NCBI GenBank assembly: GCA_938008865.1
Contig: CALLJA010000630.1
Location: 1 to 7,903, forward strand
DNA: 7,903 bases
Origin: an uncultured Anaerolineales bacterium
Lineage (GTDB): Bacteria; Chloroflexota; Anaerolineae; Anaerolineales; Villigracilaceae
Direction: 5' to 3'
Made by a program: the position numbers and the translations under genes. The notes below the pieces were generated by a model that ran no database searches, had not been told where the DNA came from, and worked only from the letters and a program-made list of their open reading frames with translations. How positions within the stretch are numbered: position 1 is the stretch's first letter; every line of letters starts with the position of its first letter. Of the stretch, positions 1 through 6,064 are shown piece after piece.

Positions 1-2
1 GG

Positions 3-860
3 CTGGCCCCCGCATTGATCGCGATGCTGCTGGTGTATTGCCTGGCGAGTTTCATTTTTTTGCCAAAGGTATCTGCACGCGAGAATTACATCGACGCACT
101 GATCACACTCACTTATTGGACAAATTGGGCCAGTGCCTTCAACATCCACCCGCCCGTTGATTTAAGTCATACCTGGTCCCTGGCAATAGAAGAACAATTT
201 TATGTTCTCTGGCCGATCTTTCTCTTTACACTTCTCCGAGTAGTTAAACGCAGACAGCTTATAGTGGCAGTCACTATTGCCGTCGCCTTGCTCTCGTGGT
301 TTGCTCGAGTTTATATGACTCTATCAGGTTCATATGCACAACGACTCTATTATGGTCTCGATACACATGCTGACGGCCTTATGCTTGGCTGTGCAATAGG
401 GATAGTCTTGTCATCAAAATCATTTAATGTGGCTATATTTCAAAAACAGTCAAAAGGATTGGCTACCGCCAGCTTGCTCTCAATAACTGGATTAATTGGT
501 CTGGCTACTTATGGCCGCAATATTCAGCCTCTCATGTATTACATGGGATTCACCCTCGTCGAACTGTTCACCGCGATCCTGCTTCTGGATGTGGTCCTCA
601 ACCCGCACAGCATGAGCAAGAGACTTATGTCGGGCCGATGGCTCATTGGGCTGGGAACCATTTCATATGGAGTGTACCTATGGCATCATCCCATTTATCG
701 GGTCCTGCAAATGCTTGGGTTGAATGAAATACAAGTGTTTCTGGTGGGCTCACTTCTGGCATTGCTTGTGGCTACCATTTCCTACCACTTTCTTGAAAGT
801 CCGATTCTGAGACAAAAGAAACGCTTTAGTGTCTCTGTGAACGAATCCGCAAGCGATTGA
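3..860 (+). CDS. Acyltransferase-3 family membrane protein (OafA/YrhL-like), 5' end outside window
   Basis: Integral-membrane O-acyltransferase that would transfer acetyl or another acyl group to surface polysaccharide or lipid sugars. The reading frame is open to the window's left edge (L-A-P-A-L-I-A-M...), so about 285 C-terminal codons are visible and the catalytic N-terminal part is missing; the TTG at 15 is not a convincing start. Seen: the family motif HTWSLAIEEQFYVLWP, about eight or nine hydrophobic segments, the C-terminal signature LGTISYGVYLWHHPIYRVL, and a closing SYHFLESPIL typical of the family end. The family is usually 350-400 aa with about ten membrane spans, so roughly 80-100 residues lie upstream. 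Base composition is much more AT-rich than the genes after it (sampled lines about 45% GC against 65-70%), with ATA, TTA and AGA codons, suggesting transfer or a surface-polysaccharide island. No terminator is seen after the stop. Family certain; substrate unknown. Confidence 0.9.
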   Translation: MAPALIAMLLVYCLASFIFLPKVSARENYIDALITLTYWTNWASAFNIHPPVDLSHTWSLAIEEQFYVLWPIFLFTLLRVVKRRQLIVAVTIAVALLSWFARVYMTLSGSYAQRLYYGLDTHADGLMLGCAIGIVLSSKSFNVAIFQKQSKGLATASLLSITGLIGLATYGRNIQPLMYYMGFTLVELFTAILLLDVVLNPHSMSKRLMSGRWLIGLGTISYGVYLWHHPIYRVLQMLGLNEIQVFLVGSLLALLVATISYHFLESPILRQKKRFSVSVNESASD

Positions 861-870
861 CCCCACTGGG

Positions 871-876
871 TATAAT
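871..876 (+). promoter_or_regulatory. TATAAT -10 box, leaderless-type promoter
   Basis: A perfect TATAAT lies 6 nt before the ATG at 883, so transcription would begin at or next to the start codon. No -35 hexamer is seen at the usual spacing; TTGACC at 857-862 is only 8 nt away. The arrangement resembles the box in front of the sulfotransferase gene at 2382, which supports a real leaderless promoter. Confidence 0.5.
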
Positions 877-882
877 TTTCCC

Positions 883-963
883 ATGCTGGAAAAACCCGCC
901 ATCCGCGACGAAGCCATCCTGGCTTTTTACAGTGCAACCGTTTCCCAAAAACTGTCACACTAA
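883..963 (+). pseudogene. 26-codon relic ORF, possible 5' stub of a phosphotransferase-like gene
   Basis: A short open frame (ATG 883, TAA 961-963) begins MLEKPAIRDEAILAFY and ends VSQKLSH. It sits directly behind a strong TATAAT box, so it has a promoter fit for a full gene yet stops after 26 codons. The opening MLEKP-x-I-x-DE-x-I resembles, from memory, the start of aminoglycoside-phosphotransferase-like proteins in related genomes; that match is unverified. My reading is a gene that kept its promoter and first dozen codons and lost the rest by deletion or recombination, near the change in base composition around 860-1000. It could instead be a real small leaderless peptide or chance. No other gene fits in 861-1040. 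Confidence 0.35.
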
Positions 964-967
964 AAGC

Positions 968-999
968 GTGACCTACATTCCCCCGATTTCATATAAAAT
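968..999 (+). promoter_or_regulatory. Candidate promoter of the C69 hydrolase gene
   Basis: GTGACC (968-973, four of six matches to TTGACA) is followed after 18 nt by TATAAA (992-997), with TAAAAT overlapping at 994-999. It would give a leader of about 35 nt carrying the GGAGG at 1032. It is the only AT-rich box pair in the gap ahead of the gene. Confidence 0.45.
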
Positions 1000-1031
1000 A
1001 GAAGTGCAATTTCATTTCGCCTGGACATCCT

Positions 1032-1036
1032 GGAGG
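1032..1036 (+). promoter_or_regulatory. Ribosome binding site GGAGG for the C69 hydrolase
   Basis: GGAGG stands 4 nt before the ATG at 1041. It fixes this start, which also places the catalytic cysteine at residue 2 as the family requires. Confidence 0.75.
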
Positions 1037-1040
1037 CAGC

Positions 1041-2372
1041 ATGTGCGATACCGTGGTAGTCACCCCTGAAGCCAGCGCCGACGGCGTGATGCTCTTTGGC
1101 AAGAATTCGGACCGCGACGCGAACGAGTCGCAATATCTGGAATACGTGCCCGCGCAAACCTATGCTGCGGGTTCAACCCTTAAATGTACCTACATCGAGA
1201 TCCCACAGGTCGAGCGGACGCACGCTGTGCTGCTCTCGCGTCCATTCTGGATCTGGGGCGCGGAGATCGGCGCCAACGAACACGGGCTGACCATCGGCAA
1301 CGAGGCCATTTTCTCGAAGGTGCCCGCGCAAAAGGAACCCGCCCTGCTCGGCATGGACCTGCTGCGTCTAGCCCTCGAACGCGCCGTCACTGCCCGCGAG
1401 GCCGTGGACGTAATCACCTCGTTGCTGGAAAAATACGGCCAGGGCGGCGGCTGTTCCTTCTTCCACCCGCTGTACTATCACAACAGTTTCCTGATCGCCG
1501 ACCCGCATGACGCCTGGGTGCTCGAAAGCGTGGACCGTCACTGGGCGGCCAAACAGGTGCGCGGCGTGTACGCCATCTCGAACGTGCTGACGCTCGGCAA
1601 CGACTTCGACCTGGCCTCGCCCAACCTGGTCTCGTTTGCCGTGGAAAAGGGCTGGTGCAAGGGCCGCGAAGATTTCGACTTTTCGCGCTGCTACTCCGAC
1701 TTCCTCTACACCACTTTCAGCGACAGCCGCGCGCGCCGCTCGTGTTCGCTCAAGAACCTCGGCCCCCAGAGCGGCAAGCTGACCCTGCAGAACATCCTTG
1801 CCAACCTGCGCGACCACGGCGACGCCGACGAAGGCTGGCGTCCCGACCGCGGCATTGCGGGCGCGACCGTGTGCATGCACGAAGCCTGGGGCCCGATCCG
1901 CGTCAGCCAGTCCACGGCCTCGCTGGCGGGCTATCTCGACCCCGAGCGCCCGACCTACTTTGCCACGGGGACGTCCGCGCCCTGCACGAGCCTCTTCAAG
2001 CCCCTCTGGCTGGATGCGGGCCTGCCCGACCTGGGTCCCGAACCGAGTCAGCACTACGACGCCGCCAGCCTGTTCTGGCGTCACGAGGAATTGCACCGCG
2101 CCACGCTGGAGGATTATCCCACCCGCATGGCGGCCTACCGCGCCGAGCGCGACGCGCTGGAAAACGGATTCCTCAACGCAGCGCTGCAAGGGCGGCGCGC
2201 AGACCCGTCGAAACGGAGGCAACTCTCGGCGCAGTGCTTCGAGCAGGCCGAACAGGCCGAGGCGGATTGGCTGAAGAAGGTCAGGGCGCTGCCCATCCAG
2301 AAGTCCGCCTCCACCTTGCATCGCTCGGCCTGGCGCAAATTCTCGCGGGAAGCGCGCATGCCTGGCGTATAA
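1041..2372 (+). CDS. Secernin-type peptidase C69 family protein (Ntn hydrolase)
   Basis: A 443-aa protein of the C69/secernin family, N-terminal-nucleophile hydrolases that include dipeptidases. Removal of Met1 would expose Cys2 as the nucleophile (MCDTVVVTP). Seen: KNSDR at residues 21-25, the WGAEIGANEHGLTIGNEA block at about 72-89, and NSFLIADPHDAWVLES at about 148-163, all typical of the family. Length fits secernins (about 400-450 aa). No signal peptide is visible and the start is fixed by GGAGG, so the protein should be cytoplasmic. The family is known for Ntn architecture, but substrates of bacterial secernins are mostly unknown, so 'dipeptidase' should be treated as provisional. The gene appears to have its own promoter. 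Its stop codon TAA (2370-2372) lies within the TATAAT box of the next gene and no terminator follows, so read-through into the sulfotransferases is likely. GC-rich like the downstream genes. Confidence 0.9.
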   Translation: MCDTVVVTPEASADGVMLFGKNSDRDANESQYLEYVPAQTYAAGSTLKCTYIEIPQVERTHAVLLSRPFWIWGAEIGANEHGLTIGNEAIFSKVPAQKEPALLGMDLLRLALERAVTAREAVDVITSLLEKYGQGGGCSFFHPLYYHNSFLIADPHDAWVLESVDRHWAAKQVRGVYAISNVLTLGNDFDLASPNLVSFAVEKGWCKGREDFDFSRCYSDFLYTTFSDSRARRSCSLKNLGPQSGKLTLQNILANLRDHGDADEGWRPDRGIAGATVCMHEAWGPIRVSQSTASLAGYLDPERPTYFATGTSAPCTSLFKPLWLDAGLPDLGPEPSQHYDAASLFWRHEELHRATLEDYPTRMAAYRAERDALENGFLNAALQGRRADPSKRRQLSAQCFEQAEQAEADWLKKVRALPIQKSASTLHRSAWRKFSREARMPGV

Positions 2373-2373
2373 T
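2368..2373 (+). promoter_or_regulatory. TATAAT box overlapping a stop codon, leaderless-type promoter
   Basis: A perfect TATAAT covers the TAA stop of the C69 gene (2370-2372) and ends 8 nt before the ATG at 2382. There is no Shine-Dalgarno sequence between box and ATG, so the sulfotransferase message would be leaderless. No good -35 is seen 16-18 nt upstream. Confidence 0.55.
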
Positions 2374-2381
2374 CCGCCCGT

Positions 2382-3227
2382 ATGCGTTCCTATTATTTCA
2401 TCGCTGCAACCTACCCGTTCAGGAAGTTGATCGCGCCGCTGGCCCGTGGAATCATTGCCCTGCGCCGAAAGCGGATTCTGCTGGTCTTCGGCATGAGCCG
2501 CAGCGGGACTTCGATGCTCAGCCGCTTCCTCGCGCTGGGGCCTTCCACCGTCTCGATGCACGAACCCGAGGTGGCGTTACTGCGCCAGCGCTTCGGCAGG
2601 CGGACCTTCACCCAGCAGGCGTTTTGGGAGTTCGTCCACGCGCGCGAACAGCGCGATTTCAAGGTGCACAGCCTGGCCTGCATCGCCATGCTGGCGGCGC
2701 TCAAGGCCGCCCCCGCCGTGCAGACCATCGTGATCAAACCCATCGCGCTGCTGGACGTGATGGAGGAAGCCTGCCAGGCCCTGCCCGATGCGGACGTAGC
2801 CTACATCTGCCGTCACCCTGCGGGCCGCAGCGAAAGCATCCTGCGCCAGGCCCGCCACGACCAGGACATCCAGCAGGTCTCGCTTTCGGCGTTGGAAAGG
2901 CTGGGCCAGGACTGGGGCCGCACCAACCACGCAGCGCAGGCACTCTTTCACCGCCACCCTGAGTGGCACTGGGTGCCCTTCGAGACGCTCACCTGCGATC
3001 CGCTGGGCGAACTGCGCTCCCTGTACGAACGGCTGGGCCTACCCTGGTCGGAACAGGTCGCAGTAGAGGTCGAACAGCGCACCACGCGAGACGGCGGCTA
3101 CTACGCCGTGCAGCGCGACGCCAGCCAGCAGGCCGACAAGTGGCGCGCCTCGCTGACCGCAGAGCAGGTAGAAGCCATCCGCCGCGGCAGCCTGCCGTTC
3201 GAGACGAACTTGTACGAAGGTTTTTAA
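2382..3227 (+). CDS. Sulfotransferase family protein, copy 1 of a tandem pair
   Basis: A 281-aa PAPS-dependent sulfotransferase-like protein, expected to move a sulfuryl group from PAPS to a hydroxyl or amine acceptor. Seen: the 5'-phosphosulfate loop after a hydrophobic strand, RILLVFGMSRSGTSM, with SRSGTS at residues 39-44; the 3'-phosphate site YICRHPAGRSES with R144 and S152 at the canonical eight-residue spacing; and a C-terminal QRDASQQADKWR block at 244-255, the region that in the family closes over the cofactor. About 30 N-terminal residues (YPFRKLIAPLARGII) are amphipathic and basic, possibly a membrane-touching helix, but there is no clear signal peptide. Length is normal for compact bacterial members. 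It starts at ATG 2382 behind a TATAAT box without a ribosome binding site. It abuts its paralogue with no gap. The acceptor (glycan, lipid or small molecule) cannot be told from sequence. Confidence 0.88.
   Translation: MRSYYFIAATYPFRKLIAPLARGIIALRRKRILLVFGMSRSGTSMLSRFLALGPSTVSMHEPEVALLRQRFGRRTFTQQAFWEFVHAREQRDFKVHSLACIAMLAALKAAPAVQTIVIKPIALLDVMEEACQALPDADVAYICRHPAGRSESILRQARHDQDIQQVSLSALERLGQDWGRTNHAAQALFHRHPEWHWVPFETLTCDPLGELRSLYERLGLPWSEQVAVEVEQRTTRDGGYYAVQRDASQQADKWRASLTAEQVEAIRRGSLPFETNLYEGF
3216..3220 (+). promoter_or_regulatory. Ribosome binding site for sulfotransferase copy 2, inside copy 1
   Basis: GAAGG lies 7 nt before the ATG at 3228 and is part of the Tyr-Glu-Gly codons that end copy 1. 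The two genes meet as TAAATG, so translation is probably coupled. The matching site at the end of copy 2 (GAGGG, 4086-4090 region) is kept although no gene follows, as expected of a duplicated unit. Confidence 0.5.
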
Positions 3228-4097
3228 ATGGACCGCTACATCAGCAGGGATTTCTATCGTTTTGTGCGCATCACCTACCCCCTGCGGGGACTGGTAGCCT
3301 TCCTGACCCGCAGCCTGCTTGCCCTGCGCGGCAAACGCATCCTGCTGGTCTTCGGCCTCAGCCGCAGCGGGACGACCATGCTGGGCAGGTTCCTGAGCCT
3401 GCCCCCCGCCTGCGCTTACATCCACGAGCCAGACACGGAACTGATGAAGTTCCGCTTCGGGCAGGACAGACTGGGCGACCAGGCGGGCTTTTGGAAGTTT
3501 GTCTATTCCGAGGGGCAAAAGGCCTTCCGTGTACACGGGTTGGTGTGCGTCACCTTGATGGCCGCGCTGGACGCCCCCAGGGACATCGAAATGATCTGCA
3601 TCAAACCCATCTCGCTGACCGACGTGATGCCACAGGTGAGCGCCGCTCTGCCCCGCGCGGATGTGCTCTACATCTGCCGTCACCCCGCGGGCCGCAGCGA
3701 CAGCATTGTGCGCCAGCGCAAGCACGACCAGAGCATCGAGACCACCGCCCTCGAATACTTCGAGAAACTTGGCCAGGCCTGGGGCCGCACCAACCGTCAG
3801 GTATTGGATTGGTCTCAACAGCATCCCAACTGGCGGTGGGTTTCGTTCGAGAAACTGGTCGGCGACCCTGTGACGGAATTCAGTCGCCTCTACGAGCAGT
3901 TGGGCCTGGCCTGGGACGAGAGCATCCAGCGCGAGATCGAGCAGAAGACCACGGGCGGAGACGGCGGCTTCTACGAAGTGCAGCGCGATGCCAGCCAGCA
4001 GGCCGATAAGTGGCGTAAATTGCTGACCGCCGAACAGGTGGAAGCCATCCGCCGCGGCAGCCTGCCCTTCGAGACGAACCTCTACGAGGGATTTTAA
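3228..4097 (+). CDS. Sulfotransferase family protein, copy 2 of a tandem pair
   Basis: A 289-aa paralogue of the preceding gene with the same layout: KRILLVFGLSRSGTTM with the PAPS loop SRSGTT at residues 45-50, YICRHPAGRSDS with R151 and S159 for the 3'-phosphate, and the QRDASQQADKWR C-terminal block. By eye the two proteins are about half identical overall, but 36 of the last 38 residues match, and the final 24 residues are the same. The DNA there differs mainly at synonymous positions. N-terminal and acceptor-facing middle segments differ most, which suggests different acceptors with a shared cofactor site. It starts directly after the copy 1 stop (TAAATG) and should be translated from the same message. 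A strong hairpin with a T-run follows about 60 nt after the stop. Substrate unknown. Gene conversion or strong constraint could each explain the shared tail. Confidence 0.88.
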   Translation: MDRYISRDFYRFVRITYPLRGLVAFLTRSLLALRGKRILLVFGLSRSGTTMLGRFLSLPPACAYIHEPDTELMKFRFGQDRLGDQAGFWKFVYSEGQKAFRVHGLVCVTLMAALDAPRDIEMICIKPISLTDVMPQVSAALPRADVLYICRHPAGRSDSIVRQRKHDQSIETTALEYFEKLGQAWGRTNRQVLDWSQQHPNWRWVSFEKLVGDPVTEFSRLYEQLGLAWDESIQREIEQKTTGGDGGFYEVQRDASQQADKWRKLLTAEQVEAIRRGSLPFETNLYEGF

Positions 4098-4102
4098 AAC
4101 GG

Positions 4103-4130
4103 CAGGTTCGCTTTTGGAAAAGCTAACCTG
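4103..4130 (+). repeat. Inverted repeat upstream of the terminator (imperfect hairpin)
   Basis: CAGGTTCGCTTTT (4103-4115) is the reverse complement of AAAAGCTAACCTG (4118-4130) with one mismatch, separated by GG. It begins 5 nt after the sulfotransferase stop. Together with the right arm at 4187-4199 it means the three direct copies are flanked on both sides by inverted copies of the same 13-mer. Confidence 0.7.
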
Positions 4131-4172
4131 GGAAATCCAAAAGCTAACCTGGGAATTTAAAAAGCTAACCTG
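4118..4172 (+). repeat. Three direct copies of a terminator arm, 21-nt period
   Basis: AAAAGCTAACCTG occurs exactly at 4118-4130, 4139-4151 and 4160-4172. The 8-nt linkers are similar (GGAAATCC, GGAATTTA). Only the third copy lies next to the right arm at 4187, but all three can pair with it. The likely origin is slippage or copying of a terminator's left arm. Confidence 0.85.
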
Positions 4173-4201
4173 ACAATTTGAAACGCCAGGTTAGCTTTTT
4201 T
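4159..4201 (+). terminator. Rho-independent terminator, probably bidirectional
   Basis: AAAAAGCTAACCTG (4159-4172) pairs perfectly with CAGGTTAGCTTTTT (4187-4200) over 14 bp, with a 14-nt loop and a T-run ending at 4201. It ends the sulfotransferase transcript. Read on the minus strand it also ends in five T's, and the kinase gene converges on it from about 140 nt away, so it may serve both directions. Confidence 0.8.
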
Positions 4202-4205
4202 GTAA

Positions 4206-4336
4206 TGTCGTTGCGAGCGGGAGCCAAGCAACCCTATGTTTCCAGAAATACTCCATACAACAGGAGATTGCTCACCTGCACTGCACCTGCGGTTTGTGCA
4301 GGTACAAGTGTCGTCGCCGCCCTCCTCGCAATGACG
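4206..4336. repeat. Degenerate REP/MITE-like inverted-repeat element
   Basis: The outer arms TGTCGTTGCGAG (4206-4217) and CTCGCAATGACG (4325-4336) are inverted copies with 10 of 12 matches. Inside lie GGAGATTGCT and a hairpin ACCTGC/GCAGGT (4285-4290 with 4298-4303). The CATTGCGAG...GATTGCT style is that of small non-coding dispersed repeats found in many bacterial genomes; membership here is inferred from memory. It has no coding capacity and ends 4 nt before the kinase stop codon. It may also fold as RNA at the 3' end of the kinase message. Confidence 0.55.
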
Positions 4337-4340
4337 CCGT

Positions 4341-6050
4341 TTATTTCCAGATCTTGAAATCCTTCAAGATCGAGCCGCCGAGGAATTCGCGCACGATGGA
4401 GGTTTCGGGGATCAGGTCGATTTCGACGGGCAGGAACCATTCGAGGAAGGCCAGCAGGCGCTTGGCTTCGATGTATTCGGGCGTGCCGTACGGGACCTGC
4501 CTGAGCAGGGGTTCGGCCAGCGGCCTGAGGGCGGCCATCTCATAGGCCAGCGCCGAATTGAACATCGCGTCGGCGTTCTCCTGGTAGGGGAAGATGTAAT
4601 TCTTTTCCCCGTCGCGGACCGACTCCCAGCGGCCGATGGTCTGGGCGGCGCTGTAGCCGCGTTCGCGCGCGTCGCGCACGATGCGGCGGATCAGGCGCGT
4701 GTCGGTGGTCGAGACGCGGTTGTGGCGGTCGAGGTTGAGCTGGGTCAGGGCCGAGACGTAAATGCGATACACCTCCCCCGCCAGGGCGTCGGGGATCAGG
4801 CGCGGGTTCAGGCCGTGGATGCCTTCCAGGATGATCATCTGTCCGCGTCTGAGCTGGATCACATCGCCCGCTTCGCGCTTGCCCGTCTTGAAGTTGTAAC
4901 GCGGCATCTGCACCTCTTCACCGCGTACCAGGGCTTGCAGGTCGGCGGCGAGCAGGTCAAGGTTGAGGGCTTCGACCGCCTCGAAGTTGGGCTTGCCGTC
5001 GGGGCCGAGCGGGGTCTGGTCGCGGTCGAGAAAGTAGTTATCCAGTTCGAGCGGAAAGGGGGAGATACCCAATGCCAGCATCTGGACGGTGAGGCGGCGC
5101 GAGAAGGTGGTCTTGCCCGAGGAGGACGGCCCCGAGATAAGCACCAGGCGGATTTGGTCGCGGCGCTCGGCGATCTGGCGGGCGATGTTGGAGAGATTCT
5201 GCTCGTGAAAGGCCTCGGAGACCAGCACGATCTCGCTGCCGCGCCCCGCCTGGATGGCATCGTTGAGCGAGCCCACGTTGTCGATGCCGAGGCGTTCCAG
5301 CCAGTCGCCGTACTGACGGAAGGCCTTGAGCAGTTTCGGATATTCGGGAACGGGCAGCAACTCGGTGGGCGCGTCGTGGCGCGGAAAGCGGAGCGTGAAG
5401 CCGCCGTTGGTCAGGTACAAGTCATACCAGCGCAGGTAGCCTGTGGACGGGACCATGTAGCCGTGGTGGTAGTCCATGCGCTCGCCGAGGCGGTAGAGCG
5501 TGACGTAGGGTTTCTTACGATAGGCGAAGAGGTGGACCTTGTCCTCGTAGCCGCGCGAGCGGAAGTATTCGATGGCCTCAGCTAGCGGCACCTCCTTGCG
5601 CTCGAAGGGCAGGTCGGCGTCGATGAATTCGCGCAGGTGGCGGCTCAACCTGTCGAGCTCGGCCTGCGAGAGCGGCCCGCGTCCGCTGACCTGGCAGTAG
5701 TAGCCGCCAAAAGCCACCGAGTGGTCGATGGTCAACTTGGCCTCGGGGAACAGGTCCGAGAAGGCCATTTCGAGCAGCAGGGTCAGCGAGCGGCGGTAAA
5801 TGCGCGAGCCGTCGGTGTCGCCGAGCGTGATGGGCTGAATGCGCGCGTCCATGTCGAGGAAGTAGGTCAGTTCGCGCAACTCGTCATTGACGATGGCCGC
5901 CACCAGCGGGGCGTCATCGGGATGCATGGCCGCCTGCAGGAATTGCGCCACCGTGGCCCCGCGCGGACCTGTGAGGATGCGCCCGTCGGGCAGTTGGACC
6001 TCAACCGTCGGGCGTGGGGGAAGCATTTGAATGGATGCAGTGCTTTTCAT
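4341..6050 (-). CDS. Nucleoside kinase: uridine-kinase-like domain fused to TGS and tRNA-synthetase-like domains
   Basis: A 569-aa protein that would phosphorylate a nucleoside with ATP. N-terminal residues about 16-75 form a TGS-type domain (VEVQLPDGRILTGPRGATVAQFL). Residues about 85-230 resemble the second additional domain of threonyl-tRNA synthetase (HSVAFGGYYCQVSG, PFERKEVPLAEAIEYF). The C-terminal PRK/uridine kinase domain carries Walker A GPSSSGKTT (307-315), LDNYF with acidic D337, LEGIHGLNP (408-416) and a basic lid TRLIRRIVRDARERG (451-465). No class II aminoacylation core is present, so it is not a ThrRS. Such fusions of about 550 aa are known in Firmicutes, Chloroflexota and others; the substrate is not well established. 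The start at 6050 has AGGA 4 nt upstream; Met9 is a weaker alternative. It is the last gene of the minus-strand group, 70 nt after the reductase gene. Confidence 0.87.
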   Translation of the reverse strand: MKSTASIQMLPPRPTVEVQLPDGRILTGPRGATVAQFLQAAMHPDDAPLVAAIVNDELRELTYFLDMDARIQPITLGDTDGSRIYRRSLTLLLEMAFSDLFPEAKLTIDHSVAFGGYYCQVSGRGPLSQAELDRLSRHLREFIDADLPFERKEVPLAEAIEYFRSRGYEDKVHLFAYRKKPYVTLYRLGERMDYHHGYMVPSTGYLRWYDLYLTNGGFTLRFPRHDAPTELLPVPEYPKLLKAFRQYGDWLERLGIDNVGSLNDAIQAGRGSEIVLVSEAFHEQNLSNIARQIAERRDQIRLVLISGPSSSGKTTFSRRLTVQMLALGISPFPLELDNYFLDRDQTPLGPDGKPNFEAVEALNLDLLAADLQALVRGEEVQMPRYNFKTGKREAGDVIQLRRGQMIILEGIHGLNPRLIPDALAGEVYRIYVSALTQLNLDRHNRVSTTDTRLIRRIVRDARERGYSAAQTIGRWESVRDGEKNYIFPYQENADAMFNSALAYEMAALRPLAEPLLRQVPYGTPEYIEAKRLLAFLEWFLPVEIDLIPETSIVREFLGGSILKDFKIWK

Positions 6051-6054
6051 GATT

Positions 6055-6058
6055 TCCT
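6055..6058 (-). promoter_or_regulatory. Ribosome binding site AGGA for the kinase
   Basis: On the minus strand AGGA stands 4 nt before the ATG at 6050. It is modest, but the gap otherwise consists of low-complexity repeat, so this favours 6050 over Met9. Confidence 0.5.
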
Positions 6059-6064
6059 AACTAC

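Noticed and set aside
857..876. TTGACC plus TATAAT as a classical sigma-70 promoter
   Set aside because: The spacing is only 8 nt instead of 16-18, so the TTGACC is probably chance.
857..1069. 70-codon plus-strand frame over the intergenic region
   Set aside because: Starts with TTG inside the acyltransferase stop region, has no binding site, and overlaps the C69 start; the promoter and 26-codon relic explain the region better.
1368..2561. Long open frame on the minus strand (about 397 codons) across the C69 gene
   Set aside because: It lies antisense to a gene with clear family motifs; the translation is Arg/Gly/Ala/Val-rich without recognisable domains, as expected of a shadow frame in GC-rich DNA.
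1655..2962. Long plus-strand frame of about 435 codons spanning the C69/sulfotransferase junction
   Set aside because: Rich in Arg, Pro and Ala with no motif, overlapping two well-supported genes in another frame.
4118..4172. Regularly spaced repeats resembling a mini CRISPR array
   Set aside because: 13-nt repeats with similar 8-nt linkers are far too short for CRISPR, and an inverted copy makes a terminator; no cas gene is present.
4294..4545. 83-codon plus-strand frame across the REP-like element into the kinase 3' end
   Set aside because: No start signal, overlaps non-coding repeat and the antisense of the kinase; no recognisable protein.
4722..5585. Plus-strand frame of 287 codons inside the kinase gene
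   Set aside because: Antisense to the Walker A-bearing kinase coding region; composition typical of a shadow frame.
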